A program made the position numbers and the translations under genes. 48,398 nt of DNA from Bacteroidaceae bacterium. GTDB taxonomy: Bacteria > Bacteroidota > Bacteroidia > Bacteroidales > Bacteroidaceae. Below the pieces are notes generated by a model, which had not been told where the DNA came from, did not search any database, and saw nothing but the letters and a program-made list of their open reading frames with translations. Shown one piece after another: positions 1 to 7,984 of the stretch. Positions within the stretch are counted from its first letter, which is position 1; each line of letters starts with the position of its first letter. The stretch lies in contig CAAGLA010000053.1 in the NCBI GenBank assembly GCA_900770655.1, forward strand, positions 1 through 48,398. Reading direction: 5' to 3'.

Positions 1-85
1 TGTTAAAAGAGAAATAAAGCTATTTGTATAGTGCGTACACTACAAACAAAACATACCCACACCTTTTTGCTACTGAACCCATAAA

Positions 86-171
86 GGGGCTTCAGGGGCA
101 AAAGGGGCAAAAAGGGCTACAATAGCCAAAAAAGAGTTTGAAGGGCATAAAGGGCTAAAGGGGCTCAGGGG
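86..171 (+). repeat. Two adjacent G-tract clusters fitting the G-quadruplex pattern
   Basis: On the + strand, cluster one is GGGG at 86-89, 95-98 and 104-107 and GGG at 114-116, with 5-6 nt loops. Cluster two is GGG at 143-145 and 152-154, then GGGG at 160-163 and 168-171, with 4-6 nt loops. Both satisfy G3+N1-7 four times over. The loops are mostly A-rich with a C after each tract, so this is also a degenerate tandem repeat of about 9 nt. Folding is inferred, not shown. Confidence 0.6.
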
Positions 172-349
172 CAAAAAAGGCAAAAATGTTTTTTCTTAGT
201 ACCCGCTCTTCCTTTTGGGCCTTTTCGCCTTTTTAGCCCTTTAGGGATTTGGTTGTTTCATTGGAAATGTTCTTTGTAGTTTTGCGTTTTTTGGGTGGCT
301 CAACCGCAAAAGTTTGCGCTGCATTTTCACCCTTCTTCTTGTGCTCCTC

Positions 350-380
350 TTGTTTATTATTTAAGTTTACTCTACTTTTG
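350..380 (+). promoter_or_regulatory. Bacteroidetes-type promoter of the phosphoethanolamine transferase gene
   Basis: The -7 box TACTTTTG (373-380) matches TAnnTTTG exactly. TTG at 350-352 lies 20 nt upstream as the -33 element. The start codon follows 22 nt after the -7 box, so the leader would be very short. Confidence 0.7.
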
Positions 381-402
381 TACTAAGTAATGAATATATG
401 CA

Positions 403-2037
403 ATGGTAAAAGTTTTACACGGTATAAACATCTGTATTAATATTAAGAGGCTTGCTACCAAGCTATATCCTATTCTAGTAAAGCCTTTTAAGGTTAATGC
501 ATATATGTTTTTTTCTCTTCTGTTTCTGTTTGCATCGGTCGATGTGTTGTGTGCTACGGAAGGGTCTCTCTTTAGAATCTGTTTTTTACTGAATTCTTTT
601 TTTCTTGCATATATTTTCTCGTATATATCTTTGCTTTTAAGCAATAGAGTTGTGAAATTAATATATAATTCCGTGCTTTTTGCATCGGCAATTTTTATGT
701 TTGTCCTCGATTGTTATTGCGCTGCTGTGTATCATACGCGCTTTAATGACAGTTTTGCCGAAATCGTATTGGGTACTAACTACAAGGAGTTCTACGAGTA
801 TATAACTTTTTATTTCTCAACCGCTGCTGTTGTTGGTGTAATTATTGCTTTAGTTATCTTTGCTTGGGCTACACGTTATATTAAGTATCTGCCTGCAATC
901 AATAACAAATTCTTTTTACGTTTGCTTGTTGTGCTGCTGTTGCTTGGCGGTGTAAGTGGGGTGGTAAATTATAGAATGTGGAAGAATATCTTTTTAGGTA
1001 AATTGATTTTTGCTGAAGTAGAGCCTGTACCGGATCTTAGAATGTACCTTTCTAATCCGTCTTTGGATATAAAGTACGAGCGGTTGCCCGAAAATGTTGT
1101 TGTGATAATTGGCGAGTCTTTATCGCGCCACCACTGTTCACTCTACGGGTATGAAAAAGTGACAAACCCGAATCTTGCCCGGTATGCTGATACTCCTAAT
1201 ATGGTTTTGTATAACGAGGTGGTATCTGCTGCTATTGCTACAATCTCTACTTTCCGTAGCTTGCTCAGTATGTATGGTACAGGCTCGTACGATTCTACTG
1301 AGTGGCATCTCTGCCCAACACTTCCCGAAGTTGCCAATATTTTAGGTTACAATACCTATTGGATATCGAACCAAAGTAAAAGTGGATTTAACGATAACCT
1401 TGTAACACGTTATGCCGAATTGTGTGACTCTATGCTATTTACCAATTTGGACAATGTAGGCGTGTATCATCATTCCTTTGACGAGGAGGTGTTGCCGTTG
1501 ACTGATGATGTGCAGCGTAATATTGCTGCCGGCGAGAATAATTTTTATTTCATCCACTTAATGGGCTCACATTATAGTTTCGAGCGTCGTTACCCGGCTG
1601 AATATAACAGTTTTTCTTCGGCCGATTATAGCAATTTCCCTGAATGGCAGCGGGAAACGAGGGCACATTACGACAATTCGGTTCTATACAACGATTATGT
1701 AGTAAGCGAGATTATATCTCGTTTTACTGATGAAGAGACACTTCTCTTCTATTTCCCCGACCACGCTTTAGACTTGTATCGTGGTGACGATGATTATGTG
1801 GGGCACGGCAGGGCTGCTCTTCCTGTTTCAGAGCTATATGGTAGGGAAATACCATTTATAATCTATATGAGTGACAAGTATATTGAGAATTTCCCTGCAT
1901 CTGCAGAGTGTATTGCCAAACATACAAACCGTAAATTCAATACCAGAGATTTTATGTTGTCTGTTATGGATATTCTTGGTGTTTACTTTAAGGATAACAA
2001 TGACGCGGCAAAATATTCTCTTTTCCGCGAGCGATAA
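403..2037 (+). CDS. Phosphoethanolamine transferase / sulfatase-fold membrane enzyme
   Basis: A 544-residue protein of the EptA/EptC type (alkaline phosphatase superfamily), expected to move phosphoethanolamine from phosphatidylethanolamine onto lipid A or another envelope glycan at the periplasmic face of the inner membrane. The first ~190 residues hold about five hydrophobic segments (near 34-50, 60-80, 90-107, 138-157, 171-188). The soluble domain opens with IIGESLSRHH, where E238 is a likely metal ligand. It continues with AAIATISTFRSLLS, where T280 sits where the family has its nucleophile. Near the C-terminus FPDHALD and GHG supply further metal ligands. A later ATG (Met35) exists, but the promoter spacing supports 403. 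The target glycan cannot be read from the sequence. The gene stands alone and converges with aspD. Confidence 0.82.
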   Translation: MVKVLHGINICINIKRLATKLYPILVKPFKVNAYMFFSLLFLFASVDVLCATEGSLFRICFLLNSFFLAYIFSYISLLLSNRVVKLIYNSVLFASAIFMFVLDCYCAAVYHTRFNDSFAEIVLGTNYKEFYEYITFYFSTAAVVGVIIALVIFAWATRYIKYLPAINNKFFLRLLVVLLLLGGVSGVVNYRMWKNIFLGKLIFAEVEPVPDLRMYLSNPSLDIKYERLPENVVVIIGESLSRHHCSLYGYEKVTNPNLARYADTPNMVLYNEVVSAAIATISTFRSLLSMYGTGSYDSTEWHLCPTLPEVANILGYNTYWISNQSKSGFNDNLVTRYAELCDSMLFTNLDNVGVYHHSFDEEVLPLTDDVQRNIAAGENNFYFIHLMGSHYSFERRYPAEYNSFSSADYSNFPEWQRETRAHYDNSVLYNDYVVSEIISRFTDEETLLFYFPDHALDLYRGDDDYVGHGRAALPVSELYGREIPFIIYMSDKYIENFPASAECIAKHTNRKFNTRDFMLSVMDILGVYFKDNNDAAKYSLFRER

Positions 2038-2045
2038 AGTTTGTG

Positions 2046-2082
2046 AAAGACCTGCAACAGCTACCGGCTGTTGCAGGTCTTT
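2046..2082. terminator. Bidirectional terminator between the transferase gene and aspD
   Basis: A perfect 16-bp stem (2046-2061 with 2067-2082) encloses a 5-nt loop. The ends are AAAGACC / GGTCTTT, so both strands end in a short T run. It sits 8 bp after the transferase stop and 2 bp beyond the aspD stop. Confidence 0.88.
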
Positions 2083-2084
2083 TC

Positions 2085-3743
2085 TTATTCTACTGCCGGC
2101 AGGCTTTTCTTCCATTTGTCGGCATAGGAATCGAGAATTTTTCTAATGCTTTCTCCTATAATTGTATAGTCGTTTTCCTTTAGGTTTGCCAATGATACAC
2201 GTATACTCCATTCAGGGCCGTCGAATCCTCCACCGTTCAAAACCACAAGCGATGTTTCTGTTGCAAGGCGAAAAACAATATCGAGCGGGCTGTAGTTCAG
2301 CTTGAGCCATTCTGTGAAATCCTTTCCATAAAGCCTTTCGGCCCAAAGCTGCAGGTCTATCTCGGAATAATAGCCTGCGCGCAGCGGGTCATCGGGAAGA
2401 ATGAAACCTGTTGCGCTCCACAAGGCCTTAAGCCGCTTCTCTATTATTTCGTGCATCTTGTTGCGGAATTTGTCTCCTTCTCGTTTGTCTATAATGGAGT
2501 AGAGTGCAAAGAGCGACATCTGAATCTGTTGCGGAAGTGAGAGGCCTGCTGTGTGGTTGAGGGCTACCTGACGGCTGTCTGCAACCATACGGTCTATGAA
2601 ACGCATATTTTCAACATCGCTCCTTATGTTGCCGTAGCGCTCTTTGAGCTCGCTCTTGCGTTTGCGTGGCAAACGTCTAATCAATTTGTCGAATATATTG
2701 TCGCGGTGCATCGCTATTACGGCCGAACGCCAGCCTGTTGCTCCGAAATACTTTGAAAAGGAGTAGACACATATTGTATTATGCGGTATACGTGCCATCA
2801 ATGATTGGAATCCCGGAATATATGTCGCATATACATCGTCGGTTATAATCATAAGGTTTGGGTTCCAACGGTTCACAATGTCTACCAACAGGTTGGCTGT
2901 GGAGTTGTCTATTGCATAGCTTGGCGGGTTGCTTGGGTTTACAATGAACAGGGCTTTGTACTGTGTATCGCGCAGTTTGTTTATATCCTTTTCATTGTAT
3001 TGCCACAGGTGAAGCCCCTCTTTGCTCATTCTGCTTGCCGGAATTTCTGTTACCTTGTAGTTGTAGCGGTAGAGCTTGGGTATTTCAATATAAGGGGTAA
3101 AGACCGGTGTCATCAGGGCTATCTTGTCGCCTCGTTCGAGCAAGCGGTTCTGTTGCAGCGAATCGAATATGTAACACATTGCAGCCGTACCTCCTTCTGT
3201 GGCGAAGAGATCGGTCTCTCCCTGTGGTGGCCTTCCGTTGCATAGCTCCTGAGCAAGATAGTCGTTGACAGCAATTTCGGTGTGCTTAAGTATGCGGTCG
3301 GGTACAGGATATTGGTTGCCTACAACGCCTTCGCACCATTCGTGAAGCAAATCGTCGCTGTTTACCCTGTGCTCTTCTATCATATATTCAATGCACTTTC
3401 CAAGAAAAACAGTTCCTGCCTCTTTCCTGTTTTCCTGCAGGAACTGTTTGAACCGTTCTGTAATGCCTTTTTTCTGTGGAATGCCTGCCAGCCCTTCGTC
3501 GAAATACCAGTCGCGACGGCACTCTTCAATGGCGAAACGTCCAAGCGAAAAGAATGCTTCACGCGGAAGTGTCGCCACCCAGTTGGGATTGCCCCGGCCG
3601 GCATTTAGCATTGTGCGAACCATTCTTCTAATACTCTCATCGGCAAGTTGTATAAGCCTGTCCTTAAGTTCGAACGGGCTTATCCTCTCCAGCTCCTTTT
3701 CTAAGTTGATAACCTCACTGTGGTCATTAAGCAAATTGTTCAT
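2085..3743 (-). CDS. aspD: Aspartate 4-decarboxylase (PLP enzyme)
   Basis: A 552-residue fold-type I PLP enzyme that decarboxylates L-aspartate to L-alanine and CO2, often with aspartate aminotransferase side activity. NPSNPPS at 269-275, TDDVYA at 301-306 and SFSKYFGATGWR with Lys331 as the Schiff-base lysine are clear. Length fits the AsdA/AspD family and is longer than a plain aminotransferase. The reading frame is open for 70 more residues upstream, but that stretch overlaps the end of aspT and is not family-like. The ATG at 3743 gives the expected N-terminus. It lies 20 nt downstream of aspT, almost certainly in the same operon. The product alanine is exchanged by AspT. Confidence 0.93.
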   Translation of the reverse strand: MNNLLNDHSEVINLEKELERISPFELKDRLIQLADESIRRMVRTMLNAGRGNPNWVATLPREAFFSLGRFAIEECRRDWYFDEGLAGIPQKKGITERFKQFLQENRKEAGTVFLGKCIEYMIEEHRVNSDDLLHEWCEGVVGNQYPVPDRILKHTEIAVNDYLAQELCNGRPPQGETDLFATEGGTAAMCYIFDSLQQNRLLERGDKIALMTPVFTPYIEIPKLYRYNYKVTEIPASRMSKEGLHLWQYNEKDINKLRDTQYKALFIVNPSNPPSYAIDNSTANLLVDIVNRWNPNLMIITDDVYATYIPGFQSLMARIPHNTICVYSFSKYFGATGWRSAVIAMHRDNIFDKLIRRLPRKRKSELKERYGNIRSDVENMRFIDRMVADSRQVALNHTAGLSLPQQIQMSLFALYSIIDKREGDKFRNKMHEIIEKRLKALWSATGFILPDDPLRAGYYSEIDLQLWAERLYGKDFTEWLKLNYSPLDIVFRLATETSLVVLNGGGFDGPEWSIRVSLANLKENDYTIIGESIRKILDSYADKWKKSLPAVE

Positions 3744-3763
3744 ATTGTAAAAATATTTTATCG

Positions 3764-5482
3764 TTAAGAAATCATTAATGTTATAAATACTCCCCAAATT
3801 ATGAGCAGTGTGTTGCCGACTGCGTACGTTACTGTGTAACCAAGCGCAGGTGTTTCGCTGCCTAAACTCTCCTGTATGGCTCCTATAGCAGCCGTGGTGG
3901 TGCGGGCTCCAGCACAACACCCTAAAGCGATTGCCGGGTGGAACTTGAACCAATGAACAGCCACGTAAAGGCCAAAGAGAAGTGGCAATGTGGTTGCGAA
4001 AATTCCGGCAACGAAGAGTGAAAGGCCTGCCTCACGAAAACCCTCTACAAATCCCGGCCCGGCCGATATTCCTACAATGGCAATGAAAATGTTAAGTCCC
4101 AGATTGTTGAATACCCACAGCGCTGCTTCGGGAATTGCTCCCATTGTGGGGTGGTGCGCTCTCCACCAACCGAACACAAGACCGGCTATCAATGCTCCTC
4201 CACTTGTACTAAGGCTCACCGGAATTCCATCAATGTGCAATGTGAGTGTCCCGACTATGGCACCTATTATTATTCCGGCCGATACAAAGACTATATCGGT
4301 GGCGTTGGTTACCGGGTCGGGGTAACCAATCTCTTTGGCTGCCATCTCTACATCAATCTTTTTACCCACAAGTTCAATTATGTCGCCGGTGTTTATTACA
4401 GTCTTCGAAAATACAGGTATGCTCACTCCGCTCCGGCGTATCTTTTGAATAATAACTCCGTGCATAAACGGCTGTGCTCTTAGCTGTCCGATATTTTTAC
4501 CACTATATGAACACTCGCGGTTACGGCTTTTACCGGCAACAGTAGTCTTCATTACCATAACAGGGAACCTTAGCAAGTCGTCGTCATCTACCTCTTGGCC
4601 CACCCACTTCTCTTCTCCAATAGTGTATTCGTATCTGCCGCTCATAACAATCTCGTCGCCCGGGTAAAGGACAAGGTCCCCTTTTACGTCGTCTATTATG
4701 CGTTTACCTTTACGCACTCTCTCCACGAACAGTCTTTTGCCTTCGTCGTTCAGGAACCGCTCCAGTTCGTCGATCCGACGTCCTTTTTCGAACCATTCGT
4801 TTTCTATTTTGTAGCTGCGGAATTCTACTTCACGTTTTGCATTGCTGAATCCCGGCTTGTCGTTGTTGTCGTTTCCCATACTATTTTCAAGTTCGCGACA
4901 CTGAGCCTTCACTTTGTCAATGCCTCCAAGAAAGCGCGGTCCAAGCCTTGCAAGAATCCAAGCCGACCCGGCTGTGCCGAATATGTAGGTCACAGCATAG
5001 GCTACAGGCATAATATTAAGCATCTTCTCCTCGGTACCTGTAGGCAACCCCAGCCCGCGTATGGTATCGCCTGCAACACCTATAACAGCACTTATAGTCT
5101 GCGACCCCGACAACAGTCCCGCCGCTTCGCCGGCGTTATAACCCATAATGAGTGCAATTCCGTATGTAGAGAGAAGAATGAACAGGCACATAAGTGCTGC
5201 GAAACCAACTTGCGGAAGCCCCTCCTTGCGTAAACCTGCAAAGAACTGAGGCCCCACCTTGTAACCAATTGCAAAAAGAAACAGAAGAAATGCAGTCTGC
5301 TTAAGAGCTCCTGTGACCGGAATATCCAGTTGCCCCACAAGAACGCCTACCAGAAGCACGCTTGTTACAATTCCGAGACTGAATCCTTTGATATGAATTT
5401 TTCCAATAAGAAACCCCAGTCCCAGCGTGAAATATATCGCGAGTTCGGGGTGTGAACGAAAAAGGTCTGTAATCCACTCCAT
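3764..5482 (-). CDS. aspT: Aspartate-alanine antiporter AspT
   Basis: A 572-residue inner-membrane transporter of the AAE exchanger family. It exchanges external aspartate for internal alanine. Coupled to intracellular decarboxylation by AspD this exports charge and consumes a proton, building proton motive force. Two hydrophobic halves (about 1-185 and 395-570) flank a hydrophilic middle with two TrkA-C-like segments (about 205-295 and 300-385), the classic layout. Repeated Gly/Ser motifs (LLSGSQT, GCCAGARTTTAA) are the family signatures. I chose the ATG at 5482. A TTG two codons upstream is also in frame but less likely. No strong promoter match was found between the rha terminator and the start. 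Confidence 0.93.
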   Translation of the reverse strand: MEWITDLFRSHPELAIYFTLGLGFLIGKIHIKGFSLGIVTSVLLVGVLVGQLDIPVTGALKQTAFLLFLFAIGYKVGPQFFAGLRKEGLPQVGFAALMCLFILLSTYGIALIMGYNAGEAAGLLSGSQTISAVIGVAGDTIRGLGLPTGTEEKMLNIMPVAYAVTYIFGTAGSAWILARLGPRFLGGIDKVKAQCRELENSMGNDNNDKPGFSNAKREVEFRSYKIENEWFEKGRRIDELERFLNDEGKRLFVERVRKGKRIIDDVKGDLVLYPGDEIVMSGRYEYTIGEEKWVGQEVDDDDLLRFPVMVMKTTVAGKSRNRECSYSGKNIGQLRAQPFMHGVIIQKIRRSGVSIPVFSKTVINTGDIIELVGKKIDVEMAAKEIGYPDPVTNATDIVFVSAGIIIGAIVGTLTLHIDGIPVSLSTSGGALIAGLVFGWWRAHHPTMGAIPEAALWVFNNLGLNIFIAIVGISAGPGFVEGFREAGLSLFVAGIFATTLPLLFGLYVAVHWFKFHPAIALGCCAGARTTTAAIGAIQESLGSETPALGYTVTYAVGNTLLIIWGVFITLMIS

Positions 5483-5567
5483 AAGCAAAACATTTTTCTT
5501 TAGGTAACAATAACCTGAAATGAAATGTTTGCTTCTCTTGGTTTATTATACCTATAGTTGCAAATAA

Positions 5568-5597
5568 AAGAGGATGACCTATTGTGGTCACCCTCTT
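5568..5597 (-). terminator. Rho-independent terminator of the rhaB-rhaD operon
   Basis: A 12-bp stem (5568-5579 with 5586-5597) has a 6-nt loop. The single mismatch becomes a G-U pair only in the minus-strand transcript, and a T-rich tail (TTTTATTTG) follows on that strand. It lies 22 nt after the rhaD stop. Confidence 0.82.
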
Positions 5598-5619
5598 AAG
5601 AATCTTTGTCTTTGTGTAA

Positions 5620-6435
5620 TCAGTAGCAATCGGGGAGGTTGAATGCCGGGACAAGGGCGTCGAGCTGTTCGTCGGTCATTCCCACAGGTTCGAAACCGGC
5701 CCAACGTGCATTGAAATATATCTGTGCCGATTTACTCATTGTATCGATGGCATCGAAACAGTCTATTATGTCGTCTCCTACAGCAAGTACACCGTGCTTC
5801 TCCCATAAAAGCATATCGTGTGTGCGCAACTGTTCTATTGTCAGGCGTGCAAGCTCCAATGTTCCCGGGATGGCGTAAGGCACAACGCCAATACCCTTCG
5901 GTACAACAATTCTGGCTTCAGGAATCATACTCCATAGGGTGCGTGTAAGCAGTTTTGAACTCTCAAGGAACGGCTTGCAATGTGAAAAGCCTATGAGATC
6001 GGTCGGGTGAGTGTGCAGCACAACTGTTGTGTTGCGTCCTATGCTGCGAAGATAGTTGTGCATCATAAGGTGGGAATGTATCTCCATTGTAGGGGATACG
6101 GGTTGTTCTGCAATAATCTCAAACGATGCACCGTCGGGAGCTATTCGTATTATAGAGCCGTTTTCAAAAGGTGCTTTGGCTACGTAGCGCATACGTTTGC
6201 CGGTTCCTGTTACATAGAAGAAGTTTCCGCCCAAGCAAGGAACTTTTTCTACAAGTTCCCGTGCCGGTGCAAGTGCCGGAAGCATTTTCGCTTCATCGCT
6301 CATAAGGGTGGTTACATTTACCGATATGTTACCGCCATTACGCTCGGCCCATCCTTTTGTCCATAGATAACCCGCCACTTCGGCAATGCGCTCAATTTCA
6401 TTCATCAGCGCTTTGTTGTTCCTTATTATATCCAT
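5620..6435 (-). CDS. rhaD: Rhamnulose-1-phosphate aldolase
   Basis: A 271-residue class II aldolase of the RhaD/FucA/AraD fold, close to the usual ~274. It cleaves L-rhamnulose 1-phosphate to dihydroxyacetone phosphate and L-lactaldehyde in the cytoplasm. GNISV near residue 35 is the phosphate-binding loop. HSHLM and HTHPTD carry zinc-binding histidines, and a further histidine lies in EKHGVLAVGDD. The gene starts 1 nt after the rhaB stop, so the two are translationally linked. The isomerase and permease of the pathway are not in the window. Confidence 0.94.
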   Translation of the reverse strand: MDIIRNNKALMNEIERIAEVAGYLWTKGWAERNGGNISVNVTTLMSDEAKMLPALAPARELVEKVPCLGGNFFYVTGTGKRMRYVAKAPFENGSIIRIAPDGASFEIIAEQPVSPTMEIHSHLMMHNYLRSIGRNTTVVLHTHPTDLIGFSHCKPFLESSKLLTRTLWSMIPEARIVVPKGIGVVPYAIPGTLELARLTIEQLRTHDMLLWEKHGVLAVGDDIIDCFDAIDTMSKSAQIYFNARWAGFEPVGMTDEQLDALVPAFNLPDCY

Positions 6436-6436
6436 A

Positions 6437-7924
6437 TTACTTTTTTTGAAATTTATTCTTTATTGCTTTATACTTTTCGTATGCCTGTTGCCAGCGGGCA
6501 TTGTCGCTTGGCAAGTAGGTGTAACACTCGGTTGCACTGCCAACAATGGCACGCATCTCCCAACGGTTGCCGGCAAGCCCGGCTGCACGTGCCTGAATGA
6601 TGCAATTGCCAATAGCTGTCGCTTCGGCCGGGCCTGCTACAACAGTAAGGCCGGTTGCGTTGGCCGTAAAGCGGTTCATTAGAGCGTTCTTTGCACCACC
6701 ACCTATTATATACATCTTTTCAATGGGGTGGGGTGATACCTCTTTTATGCTCTCCAACGTCTCGCGGTAGCAGAGTGCAAGGCTCTCGAATATGCAACGC
6801 ACTGTCTGAGTCTTGTCTTGCGGTGTCGCTTGCCCTGTTGCCCGGCAATAGGCGGCAATAGCGTCGGGCATACTCTTGGGGTTGCTGAAAAGAGGGTCGT
6901 TTGGGTCTATTAGAATGTTGAAAGGCTCAGCCTCTTCGGCCATTGAAACAATATCGCTGTAGCCAAGTTCTTCTCCCTTGCTTTCCCACTCCTTGCGGCA
7001 TTGCTCAAGCAACCACATTCCGGTAATGTTGTTCAGGAAACAGGTAGTACCGTCTATGCCGCCTTCGTTGGTAAGGTTCAAACGGCACGTTTCGTCGTTT
7101 ATTATAGGTTCTTCGCACTCAATACCCATTAAACTCCACGTTCCACTGCTGAGGAATACGAAGTTCTTGTCTGTGGCCGGTATGGCTGCTATAGCTGCTG
7201 CTGTGTCGTGCCCGGCAACAGATATAACAGGTACAGGCCCTATCCCTGTCTCTCGAGCAATATCCTCCTTAAGTACTCCAACCGGCTTGCCGGGCATTGT
7301 TATAGGCAGCAGAATGTCGCTATCTATACCAGCCTGTGTGAGCAGCTCCTTGTCGAACTGTTTGGTGTATGGGTTCACCATTTGCGATGTAGTGGCTTCG
7401 GTGTATTCGCACACCATATTCCCTGTGAGCATATACCCAAGAAGGTCGGGCATAAAGAGAATCTTGTGAGCTGCAGCAAGTCTCTCACACCCCTCGCGCT
7501 TGGCTGCGAAAAGCTGGTATAGCGAGTTGAAATTCATAATTTGAATTCCTGTTCTCTTGTAAAGCTCTTCGCGCGGAATAATTTTGAAATACTCCTCCGG
7601 TGCACCATCGGTATAAGGGTCGCGGTATGCTCTTGGGTTGCCTATTACTTTTCCGTCGTGCCCTATGTAGCCAAAATCTACGCCCCAAGTATCAATGCCT
7701 ATGGATTGTGGTCTGATATTCAGTTCCACACATTTTACAAGCGCCTGCTTGAGTTCGTTGAAGAGCCTTTCTATGTCCCAAAAGAACTTCCCGTTCTCTT
7801 CAATAATTGAGTTTGGGAAACGGTGTATCTCCTCTATGGTGAATTTACCCTCTTTGAGTGTTCCGGCAACAGCGCGGCCGCTTGTCGCTCCAAGGTCAAA
7901 GGCTAAGAATGTGTGGTTTTCCAT
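6437..7924 (-). CDS. rhaB: Rhamnulokinase
   Basis: A 495-residue FGGY-family sugar kinase that phosphorylates L-rhamnulose with ATP. FDLGATSGRAV at residues 9-19 is the N-terminal phosphate-binding motif. AGHDTAAA and FLSSGTWSLMG in the middle and IIGGGAKN near 400 are the other ATPase-fold motifs. Length matches RhaB (about 490). It starts 57 bp after the metallo-hydrolase stop, across a large dyad (7938-7984) that may separate or regulate the rha pair. A weak AAGGAGA lies in the dyad loop, too far from the ATG to be a normal ribosome site. Confidence 0.94.
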   Translation of the reverse strand: MENHTFLAFDLGATSGRAVAGTLKEGKFTIEEIHRFPNSIIEENGKFFWDIERLFNELKQALVKCVELNIRPQSIGIDTWGVDFGYIGHDGKVIGNPRAYRDPYTDGAPEEYFKIIPREELYKRTGIQIMNFNSLYQLFAAKREGCERLAAAHKILFMPDLLGYMLTGNMVCEYTEATTSQMVNPYTKQFDKELLTQAGIDSDILLPITMPGKPVGVLKEDIARETGIGPVPVISVAGHDTAAAIAAIPATDKNFVFLSSGTWSLMGIECEEPIINDETCRLNLTNEGGIDGTTCFLNNITGMWLLEQCRKEWESKGEELGYSDIVSMAEEAEPFNILIDPNDPLFSNPKSMPDAIAAYCRATGQATPQDKTQTVRCIFESLALCYRETLESIKEVSPHPIEKMYIIGGGAKNALMNRFTANATGLTVVAGPAEATAIGNCIIQARAAGLAGNRWEMRAIVGSATECYTYLPSDNARWQQAYEKYKAIKNKFQKK

Positions 7925-7937
7925 TTTTTTGGCGGTT

Positions 7938-7984
7938 TAAGAAGTTATTTAAATTTATCTCCTTGAAATTTAAACAGCTTCTTA
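7938..7984. promoter_or_regulatory. Large imperfect dyad in front of rhaB
   Basis: TAAGAAG-n3-TTTAAATTT-n9-AAATTTAAA-n3-CTTCTTA forms a symmetric 47-nt element filling most of the 57-bp gap between the metallo-hydrolase stop and rhaB. On the minus transcript it is followed by A-rich, not U-rich, sequence, so it is a poor intrinsic terminator. An operator or an RNA processing / stability hairpin is more likely. The dyad itself is plain to see. Its role is inferred. Confidence 0.55.

Larger units (their letters stand above)
1..402. other. Non-coding left edge with G-tract clusters and an inverted repeat
   Basis: I see no credible gene here. Bases 81-180 are rich in AGGGGC / AGGGC units separated by A-runs, and bases 211-245 are partly complementary to them (AAAGGGCTAAA at 149-159 against TTTAGCCCTTT at 232-242). 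The right part holds the promoter of the next gene. The upstream gene, if any, lies outside the window, so I cannot tell whether the G-rich stretch belongs to its 3' end. Confidence 0.6.

Noticed and set aside
86..171. Possible CRISPR array in the repeated AGGGGC region
   Set aside because: Units are about 9 nt and degenerate, with no spacers of constant length and no cas genes.
3744..3953. N-terminal extension of aspD
   Set aside because: The extra 70 residues overlap the coding end of aspT and look like no part of the decarboxylase family.
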